In this document: piece by piece, positions 26,301-37,882 of the stretch | Position numbering within the stretch: the first letter of the stretch is position 1 | Layout of the letters: the number at the start of each line of letters is the position of its first letter | Assembly: GCF_000003815.2 (NCBI RefSeq) | Contig: NC_049979.1 | Location: 35,004,600-35,068,599 of the forward strand | Length of the DNA: 64,000 bases | Reading direction: 5' to 3' | Source of the DNA: Branchiostoma floridae | Taxonomy: Eukaryota; Chordata; Leptocardii; Amphioxiformes; Branchiostomatidae | Program-made: the position numbers and the translations under genes | Notes under the pieces: generated by a model | What the model was told of the DNA's origin: nothing | Databases searched by the model: none | Seen by the model: only the letters and a program-made list of their open reading frames with translations

Positions 26301-29300
26301 ACGCTTAGCTCCTTTCTTGCTCTTACGTTCTTTCTTGAATTCCTCCTTGAGTTTGTTCAGTAGGTTCTTGTCCATGGCCCATTCTTCTGTTGTGGGGGAC
26401 TTATCTAATGGGTAACATGAAAGTTTGGAATATACTTTCTATCTCTTTCATAGGATCAGTAACTGTTATAGCTTTAAAACTATCTGCAGAGCTCTGCCCT
26501 ACTTGCACCTGTCTGGAATTGAACACACGTCCTTGTTTGCTTAGCTCCGCAAGAATGCAAAATTTAACTTCAAAATACAGCAATAGCATGCATGCACTAT
26601 CATGAATACAGAGTCATTGTACGTAACACAATGCCATTCTTATGGAAGCAACAAACTGGTGAGAAAGCATAAACAGATGTACACAATAGGCTAGTTCATG
26701 GTTTGAAGGGTGTATGTGAAGTGTCATGCATTGTGGGCAATATGTCAAAGTTAAAGGCACTACATAAAGAAATGTCCAACTTCAACTTTGACCTATTAAC
26801 CACAATGCACCACACCATGAACTAGCTTGAAAGCCAGCACACAGTTTGGATTGCCCATGCACAATGTCAAAAGTGAAGGCCCATAAACAGTTCTTGTCTA
26901 CACCATATTTTGTGCATGTCCAGATGCATCTTGCCTATGTCTCAGGGGCCTTGACCTTTCACATATGGCCCACAATGCATTATACTTTTAACCAGTCCTT
27001 TCTGCACGAAATAGTGCAATAGGCAGCGCCCATCTCCATTTCTATAGCACTGTGCCACACAGCTTTGTACAATTATTTTAGCAGAGGGCTAGTCCATTGG
27101 TAGTGGTGTGTGTTCAACTACCATATTCTTTCGCAGATGCTCAGTGCTAAGCAGAGAAAGCAGCATGCACCATTTTTAAAGTTACAACTGGGCCGTCGAT
27201 GAACTCACTATACCTACCAACTGCGAGGTTAACACCCTACCCACTTGGCCATTTCACTGGTTGTACTGTGTATGTGCAGTTATAATGTGTTCTGGCCTTG
27301 GGAAAAATGTTGTGTTTCCTGTTTCCCTACCAACCCAAGAAAAACCTACTGACCCTAAATTTTTTTTTGGGTGGGCAGTGGAGTCACACAGTTTCCAGTT
27401 AGACCTTTTTCTCAGCCTGCTTCCAATTGAATTGTAAAAAAAACTGCTTGTCCTATCTGATGAAGGATAAATGTAAATTATCCACTGATCTGATTCGTAA
27501 CCATTGCCTAAAGTAAAGTTTGACATTGAAAACAAATGTGTCCTCAATTCATTGCATTTCGGAACTTCTACCTTGTTTAACTGTATTGTATCACTAGAGA
27601 TTTGGGGCCAAAGTCTACAAAAGAAAATTCAAAATGGCAACATTTTTGCAAAATGCAGAATGTTTTCCCTCTAGCCTTGTATCAAGCTACTTGTACGAGT
27701 GAAAAATAATAATCGGGGCTAAATGGGGGTATCCCAGTGACAGCCCAGGTAGCCAAGCCTGGTGCACAGCCCAGCCTTTTCTGCTTGGAGGAAGGGCACA
27801 CCATCAAAAACAATATGTTTTCTCCATTGAGAAAACATAAAAAAAGATAATCCCTACCTAGCGATCCTAATTTTCTCAGGACTGAAACAGGAAACACAAC
27901 TCTTTTTTTCCTAGGCCTTATAGGCCTCACTTTTCTGGCTCTACCATGGTACTCAGATGATGATGATTGGTGGTGATGATGGTGATGAGGGTGGGAATAA
28001 GAAGGGCAGCACCTTACCTAGCCCCCACTCGGCACCGTCTGTGCTCTTGGCCTCACCTGCACCCTCGCCTGCCTCTGATACCAGGAAGTCAAACTCTGCC
28101 AGGGCCTCTTCTGTCTCCGGGTCCGCCAGTACATCCTCCATTCCTGCCAGGCTCTCATTCTCCATCATCTGTCATTACAACAACACAGTTCAACATGATA
28201 TAAAATTTGTCTGAGTCCAACTTTTGTGTTGGATATTACAGTTAATCTAGTTCCAGAATGATACACTTTCCTGGCCTGTTTCATAACAGTAAAAGAAAAC
28301 ATCTTCCTGGCTATATCATCACTGCCATACATGCTTCATTTCCATACTTACAAAACAGAAATATTTCGATATTGTTATTGAGACCCCAGGCTCATCACTG
28401 ATTCTGTGTCCTTGTCTTGCTTGCACTGTCACAGTGTACACTTTTGTTGATTGCATAGGTAGGTTTTCGTGTTTGATTGCTGAATTCATGTTTTTGAGGA
28501 AAAGGTTTTTTATATAGTACTTTCCCTTCTGGATCAATGAATCAATTAAAACCATACCAAATGCCAAATGAATTGTGGTGTTGGTGTGGTGCAACTCTTA
28601 CAACTCGGAATTGAAATGTCCCCAGTTCGATACCCACCATGCCCCGACGTTGTGCCCTTGGGAAAGGCACTTAACATTACTTTCCCTGGCGGTGGAGTGA
28701 CGTCCACCGAGCCTCTTCAGCTTATCTGTCTAATTGTGTGCCAAAAACACACTACGGATTTAGTGTGTCAATGTGCCAACATCAACACTTGACCTCTACC
28801 AATAACCGTTAAATTTTTTTTTTCAAATGTAGTGCTAGTACGAGCAGCCATCTGACCTGTACTAGTGCCTTTTTCCCCTTTTCCCTCCTCCTCCTCTGCT
28901 CTCGATCTTCTGACTCATCATCCGCCGCGCCGCCATCTTCCTCGCCGTCGCTCAGGTTCTCCTCGTCCTCGTCGTCCACGGCCTCCGACGACAGGAAGTC
29001 AAACGTGGCCAACACCGACGCCTCGCTGTCGATCTCTGGTATCCCCGCTCGCTTCTTCTCTGCTGGCCTGTAGAAAACACATAATATTGTTTAATAACTG
29101 GTTTGAAATACACGGCTGCCCAATTTTGTCACGCAGACATATTTTGTTTGTCATAACTTAGTTCCAACCTCAGGTAGTGCAGCATACTACCTAATTTCAG
29201 GGTGGAGACACTTGGGTGCACTACATAAAATAATTAGAGAATCATGTAGAAAACCTAATCACAAACCTTACTGTTCCTCTTCTGAGCATCTAAAATTTCG

Positions 29301-32300
29301 ATGAATCCAAATTGAACTTCAAATTCTTAAACAAGAAAGTTACTATGACAGACATTTTATCATATTTCTAACAGTTGGATGTCAAGAATATGGTGCATAA
29401 TAGTATGTATAGGTAAACCTACGAAAATATTTGGGTGCACCCTGTGCACCCGCAGAAAAAAAATTGGGTGCACAGCTCAAATTTTGGGTGCACCTGGGTG
29501 CACATGCACCCAGTATTTCGAGCCCTGGTAATGCATAAAAACATTTTGGCATGCTAAGGATAATTGGGGAGATTTTCCCTCCATGTGGGAACTTTCTTAC
29601 CATGCCCACTGGCCAACCTGGCTATAAAACATATTTTGAACCCTCTAACTGTGTTAAGTACAGTAAAACTATAAGGAAGAAATCAGAAAGAATGTCCAAT
29701 GAATCTAAACCTCAGTGATGTCACATTTTTGTTCAGGTCACATGACAAAGGCTTTTAATTTGAGGAAGATCAGAGGTGTGAATTTGAGAAAGCTTGTCGG
29801 TAAGCGCTTAAGATTCTGCATACAGAAATAGCGTAAAATAAATAGATTCAAAGAGGAAGAATGTCCCATCAGCCCTACCTCCTGTCGGCATCTCTGCGAG
29901 CTTCCCTCTCCTGTTCACCGTTCACCAGGACCTCCCCCGCCTCCCCGTCCTGTTTGGTGGACTCGTTTGGCGTAAGGCCCAACAACGTCCGCACGCGATT
30001 CGATCTCACGTCTAATATGGTGTCTGAATAGCCTATTTCTTGTAAATACCTGAAGAACATTGAGAAAGTAGGCAATGATAAGCACATAGTTTCAGGTATT
30101 GTAGAAAGAGTTTTATCAGGTATTGTAGAAAGAGTTTTATCAAACACAAAGACATTAGTTAAAGACAATAAAGTATACAAGAATGGTAAAAGTGTGGAAA
30201 TGTAACATTTACATAATATACATTAAGACTTGATGACACATGTGTACTTTGTCATGGTTGGAAATTAATTTTCATATACTCAAACCTAGCAAGTGTTGTA
30301 TATGGTATGATAGCCATCAAACTCTATATTACTTGCAAATACTACTTGGGTCCTTCAAGGAATAGAGTTGTAAACGAAAAATATGTAATAGTTTAAAATT
30401 TGCATTCTTCCTAGAACTGTAGCACCACATGCACCTTGGTTTATTTGAGGCCCTTTTCCAATTTATCGATAATCCATGCAATATTACAAGCTTTATGGAC
30501 CCGACAAAAAGTAGTGACATTTGTTATGGTCAACTACAAACTACAAAAAAATATCAACCATCAGAAAAGTATGTACTTTTTCAACACCTTCTCAATTTTG
30601 AAAAGTTAAGTAATGTGTACTTAAATCAAGAAAATACAGTTACAAAAGTGACATGACAGTAGAGAGGGAATGTGGAGTTTCTACTCACTGTCTGAGGAGC
30701 TGTCTGCCTTGTCTCCAGGTCACCTGACTGTTCTGGGACAAGGGGGAGTCTGTTTCTCTCTCTTCATCTGATGGGAGGGACATAAAAAGGACGGTGTTAT
30801 CAACCAAGTCTTCTCTCAACCACTTTTTATCCAAAAATAATTTCATCAGGTAGAATATAGGATACAGGAGAATTCTTTTACACCATCAGTTAGGGGCACG
30901 GGAAAGAACTTGTTTTTAACCTCTACTCATCGTTGTGCAGCATAGTTATCAAACTGCCGCAAACTTGATCTAGGACAAAAAATGTAAACACGCAACTCAC
31001 ATGGACTTGGCTATAGTATAAAGTGTTAATGCCCCCATACACTACTTTACCATATGCCTAACTAGGGTGGACCTGGCCCATGTTTTCCTAATTTTACATA
31101 GATTTACATACAAAACACTGGCAGTGATAAAACATGACATCTTAATGCTAAGAGGATACTTAAGTAGTAATATATTGACCGCTATACACAACGATGCTAT
31201 AAACAACTGACCCGGATTCTCGGGAGTTGTCGGTAGATTAAATACCCTCACGAATGGGAGCTGTCATAGCTTAAACATTTGGACTAATTAACGTGTGGTC
31301 ATATTCACTATACAACAACTTTATCTATGTCTTAGGCTTAGGAAAAAAAATGTTGTGTTTCCTGTTTCAGTGATGAAAAAATTGGGGTCGGTAGGTAGGG
31401 ATTATCTTCTTTTTTTTCTTGTAATTTTTTTTAGGCTGGCCAAAACTCTAGTAATACATATTACAATACAGTCGAACAAAGTAAACTGAAGTGCATGAGG
31501 ACACTTCTCTTTTAATGTCAAACTTTAATTTTGTGCACAATAGATACATTTATCCTTCATTAGATAGGACAAGCAGTGTTTTTGCTTCAATAGGAAGCAG
31601 GCTGAATAAAAATTCTAACTGGAAACTGTGACTCCTCTGCCCACCCCAAAAAAAAGTCTAGGGTCGGCAGGTTTTTCTAGGGTAGGTAGGGAAACAGGAA
31701 ACACAACATTTTTTTTCCTAGGCCTTACGAGAATACGAGAGGCTAGCATGTACAAGGATTCACCGCATAATTTTCCGCAATTGCAAAACATATTAATTCT
31801 GTACAACACACAAACAGGCATGTACCACTGTCCAAAGAATGCTGCCAATTTGTTGTTACAACGTTAACCCTATCAGACATGGAATGTTAGATACCCTTAT
31901 CTGGAAACACTGACAACAAACCCCTATATAACAGCACTAACACATTGGTTTAACTTTAATATGTTGTCAGGTTTTGTGGATTTTTACAACAAAACAGAGG
32001 AGATGTTCTACCAAAACTCATTTCAAAATAGATCAATCCAATAGTTGCTCAAACATCAAAAGTAAAAAATGCAGGGTTCTAGCTAGTGCATTTTAGCGTA
32101 GTGGGCCACTACGCTAAAATTTGTGACCACTACGCTAAAATAAGGGCCACTACGCTAATTTTTCACTAGTGTAGTGGTGTTTTGCTATCATTTGCTTGTT
32201 CAATAATGTCTAATCAATGTCTTACAATGAAAAATGATGATATGCCAATCAAAACTGACCAAAAAATCCTTCAAATTACTTAACTTTAACTCTACATACT

Positions 32301-35300
32301 ACATAGTCGAAATCTCACAGCGAAGGGACCAAGACCCCCTTCCACACCAATCTCCTGATTGGTCGCTTCGCTACCATACCATTCCCACTACGCTAAAATG
32401 AAATCCTGGCTAGAACCCTGAAATGCAAAATAATGCAAAAGAAAGACACTTAAGTAACTATCTGACTACAAGGCATCAACTTTCTTAGTCAAAGGCTCCT
32501 TTTCCACTTGACGGCAATTGCTGAATGGTTGTTCAATGACCAAGACCAGTTTTCTGTGACCCTTGATTTTAAAATTGGAACATAATGCAAGAACTATGAT
32601 CTATGAGACAACAAAATACACAAAATGTAAAAAGAAATTTGTCGAGTGATATGTCAAAGCTCTGGTTGCTCAGCAGTTGTAGCCAATGCTGGAAAGGAGT
32701 TGTTACTTAATTTTGGACTAAACTAACCCTCAACAGGACATTATTACTCTATACTAAAATATTGTTACTACAAAAGATAGTGTTAAAACTGACCTGAAGG
32801 AGGTGTCGGTGGTCTCATCTCTCCCTGGTTCAGTTCTGTTCCGTATTTCAACTTATGGTATTTTGCTCTGTGGGAGGAAGGAATGCAGCACAGATGATAA
32901 GTCATGACAGCTTGTATCTTCCGGAGTAACCTATTCTAATCCATCCATAAGTCCCCAAACGAGAGGCTCTCAGGGGGTCTATCATCCGCACAGCTAACAT
33001 TAGCACTTCCTAAAACGAGGGTCTGTATGGGAGTTGGGGGCGGACCCAATAGAGATGACTGTAACTTTATGAATATTTTGGATCATAGAGAAAGATAACA
33101 CATGGTTTACAGAGAATTGTGTCTGCAAAACATTACCCTACTATACATACATGAGAGCCCTAGCTTTTCAGCCATTTTTAGCATGAGCTCAATTAATTCT
33201 ACTACAAAGTATCAATAAAATATTTCAATGTCATTTCCAAGGCCTTGTCCTTAAAATGAAAGCTTTGAAAAGAGTTGTGGCAACTAAAGAATGCATCATA
33301 TATAGATACTAAATTACACATCTTTACAATCAGGAAATTTGTCACATTGTTCTATATGTACGCATACAACACTAAGAATGACTTACCTCTCTTGTTTGAG
33401 GGCATATTCTAACATTTTTATCCTCCGGACCAAGTCTCTCTTCAAATTCTCCTGACCTTTCCTTTCTCCTTGTAAAAAAGCTATCCGGGCCTGGAAGGGA
33501 AACAACAACAACAACAAAACAACAGTTAATACTCGTAATACTCTTGGCCTGGTGACAAGGTTCAGATCTCTAGATACTGACTGCAAATTTTTAGGTTAAT
33601 GCAAAGTTACAACATCTGCTTGGAGAAAACCCAAGTAGACCCACAAAAGCCTAAGATATTTATGACCTTTTCCACAACTTCATGAAGATTGGGGTGATTT
33701 TTGAAAGATTACATTATCTATAAAAACTACAATACACTTCAGTGGGTACAGACACTATAGGATAGAATGGATAGCGTAAAAGAAACAACATGCATCATCT
33801 CACACATACTAGCAAACAACATGTTATTCCATATACAAATGCTGGAAAGGGATTGGGAATTATAGCTGCAAACGAACGAACGGACCAACCACAAAATATT
33901 CCTTTAGTAGGTGGCCCTTGTTCCAAGATGTAATTATCTTACACAGATATGTCTACAATGTATTTGCTTGCACAATGTGACTAAGTAATTAAGTACAAAG
34001 TAAATACAATATAAAAAGACTTCTAAATGTATAACCAATACTCAATCATCAAAAGCTACAGTGTAAGATCAATCTATAGTTAAGATTACAATAAGAAGAT
34101 GCTGCCATTCACTCATTATTATTACTGGGTCACAGGTGTCAGATCTCCTGCCAATCGATTGTATGTCTACAAGTGTATGCATGCAACTATGTGTTTGGCC
34201 CCTAGGGGGCGTTACTGCAACCTAAATTGGAGAATGAAGATATCAGTAGTATACTTGTACATGTGTGTGCGAAGGTTACAGGCATCAACAACAGATCAGC
34301 CAAAATCATTGTTTTATTGAATTGGGCGAAAGCCTTGGCTGTGCCGATCTGTGTCCTCCCTCCCACCAGATTGTCACATCTTTTAAAGCTACAAATCTGA
34401 TTGACACATCAATGACATTTTTATCAGATTATAAATATAATAAATCTACACAATTTAACATTGAATCACTGAGATATATACTTTGATAATCATTAGTCTT
34501 TCTTATTATAAGTTTATCAGAAGGTTATAACAAGGTGAATCAGTGGTTTGTACATTTAAAGTGAAGGTAAAATTTCTGACAAATTTCATCATGGTAGGTA
34601 ATATAAAAGTATTATTAATAAGTTCTAGAATTCCTTCCATCTGATAGAGTTGAGGTTTTTGAATACTAGGACGAGGATTAAACATTTTACACTTCTTTTT
34701 GTATTACTTTTATTCATATTTAATGTCATCTTTTATGTAATATTTTATTTCCTTCTTGTCTGCCTGGTCTATTATCCCTTCACAAGAATTTGCATACTGT
34801 ACATCATAAAATGTTCACCGTGGCTTTATTTTCCCAGGTTTTTGCAGTGAAATTATAACAACGCCAACATGTTACATAATTCTACTGTACAACAGAATTT
34901 TTTTAACCATAAACTTTTTGAAAAAATCTTTTTCCTCCTACTGGAAAGTAAAACCACTGCACAAGTAAATGCTTTTACGGTAATACAATTTATGAATGAT
35001 GTCTGTGATGCCAGGATACACCGGATGTCATGTTCATATATTATTCATATCAGCATGTTCATTCAGTCTGGTGAAAATGGCAGATTCAAATAAAACACAT
35101 CAATATGGTAGTGTTACCAGGGTTTTTACCGGGATTTTTCACAGTGTCGGAGGCATCTTAACAACATGTAAGTTAGCATGGTGAAGACAGATAGAAAGTG
35201 GCGTAGGTGTGAGCATTGTAGGGGCATCCTCCCCAGGGCTCGAAACACCACCTGCATATGCAGGTTAGATAGTGCAGGTAAAATTGGAGCTGTGAAGGTA

Positions 35301-37831
35301 TTTCTGGTGTCTACTTGCACCTAACCTGCACTGGTCCATGTACTGGGTTTTAAACATAAATGTCGTATGATGTAGGTGTATGTGGATTGTTATTAGCTGC
35401 ATTGACTGTTGCCACCTATAAAGTATAATAAAGAAAAAAATAGCAATGGTTCCCGAATAATTTTAGTATGATCCCTACTTCCTAAATTCAGAGTGGTGTG
35501 CACAGGTAAAATTTATCTGGTGCAGGTAACTTTCAATGTTACCTGCTTAAGTGCAGTGAAAAAGGGTATTTCGAGCCCTATTCCTCTGAAAATTTTGAAA
35601 TCTAATCCTCAGAAACAAGTTATATTTGAAGGATAATTTTGATGAAAGAATGCCCAAATTATTTCTTTTCTTATAATATGTAACAGAAAAACCCCTTATG
35701 CTGTTCGAAACACAACGTAGGAGCCCAAATCACAGCATAAGGGATACAAATCACAGCGTAGGGATCCCTGTACTCAGCTGCACTGAGAATCCTGATTACT
35801 GTACAGATGACTGCAATCATTAGTACAACATGGTAACAAAATTTCCTGTGTTCTGGTGATTATGCATATGCAAAATACCCATTGGCCGGCACCTACTGGT
35901 ACTGCATTCAGCTTATTTATTAATTTCCCTCCTGCCCTCTAGCACAATTATGCAGAATTGCAACTTAGTGTCGATTACGGTTGTAGCTGTACCTGTAACC
36001 GTGTTTAACTTTAAGTGCAAGTATGAATTGTAATCTTACCTGAACCTATACCTGAACAAACAAAAACACTAGTAGTAGTACATACATGTTTACAGTTTAG
36101 ACAAGAAATTAAACTCTGTTCCCCTTCGTCGGATACAGTCAACGTGACAGGAAAATACCAAAGATGGGAAAATATGACATGCAACTAGTTAGTTGTCATG
36201 AGTGTACTTGCCAACTTGGTAAGTGCTAGTGCTACTACACTAGTGTCACTTTGTGCCCTTCTTGAAGACAGGAATAATACTACACTGTACTAATAGACAT
36301 GTTGGCTGTGTAGTTTTGTTGCTTCAATTCCTGTTATATATAACATATAATGGTTCTGGTACGTAATTTGAAAAAAATTGAACATCTTGTTTTTTCCGCC
36401 CATTTTCTTCTTTAAACACGCTCTTGCATGAAATTTGGAGTCTATAGAGGATGTCGTCCACAAACTTAACTTCCTGTGGCCTAAGGTCAAGGTAATTTTG
36501 AACAACAGAAAGTCGGAACAGTACCTTCTTACACCTTTTTAGCTACATGTTCCTGTCAGTAATGATACAATTTCCATGGCATGGTGACAACATAATTATA
36601 GATATTAACTTCAATAAAACATTAACGCTGAAGATAATATGAAGGAGGTGTCCCCTTTAATTGTTAGTTGCCTCTATTTTCTAGCCTAAACTTTAAAGTA
36701 TGCACTTTTTTACAAAATCCAACAGGTCTGCAAGATATACATAATTTCCCTGAACAACATTTCTATTCTGACTCAAGCAAAACTGACAATGAAATATAAC
36801 ATTCACGTTTTGTCATACTCAACCCAACTAAACAAAGCATTTTGTTTCTTAGGTTCTATTTGTAGTCTGTACTGACAGAAATGAGTAGGTAGTAGGTAGT
36901 GACTAAGTACTTAAAATACCTTGCAATCATTGAGACAAGAAAAACAAAGATTGCAAATATAGGGCTGAAATCCTGTTTTTCATGTTAGGCTATTTTGATT
37001 CAATTCTATAGATGACATCCACGTGCGCATAGAGTTTTTGACCACACTATAAATCATACAAAACTGCTGAAAAACAAGTAAATAGTTACCATAAATTTCC
37101 AAAATCATCAGAAAACAGCAATTACCATCATACAGTGTTTAAATACAATTCAAAGGTCAAAGAAGATTGTGAAGGAACAAAAATGAAGAATCTATAATTA
37201 TTCAGTATACCTTACTCTACATGTTGTGTCATTTACTCAACCTTCCTTGCCACTTAAGATTTTATAATGAAAGCAACATATTTTCTTGCCAAACATCTTT
37301 TTTGCACTCTCGCATTAAGATCAGTTTTGGGGTTCCCTGAGGAATTGTCATCCTTATAATCAAATCAAAGGTATAATTGTTACTTGTGACAAATCTTATT
37401 AGCAAATCGGAAAGAAATGCTCTTTGGAAGCAAACAAGGCATTATACACTGTAGAGTAGGTAATTGGGGATTCCTCTCAAAATTGTCCACATTTCTACCT
37501 GAAATTAGGATATTTTTTTAACAACAAGGTAGGTTTATCAACCTTGGTTTTAATCCCATCATATGGTATGAATAGCTATTATACAGGAATGACAACAATG
37601 TGCATGCAACAATGGTAGGAATGCCTGAAGGTTTAGGAACATGGGCAACAGTCAAGGACACCACTGTGTGATCTAGTCTTGTGAACTGATGATGCAATAC
37701 CTGCATCAAGACACACACTCGCACACACATCAATGTGTTGAATGCTACTGTAAAGGCTTTTCACTTCATTGTGCTGCAATTTTGTGATGGGAACAAAATG
37801 AAGTTTTTGCGACACAACACACGCGCACTCG

Positions 37832-37882
<51 letters not shown>

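Noticed and set aside
28865..29161. 98-codon Pro/Arg-rich frame on the plus strand
   Set aside because: Antisense shadow of the acidic striatin exon 6.
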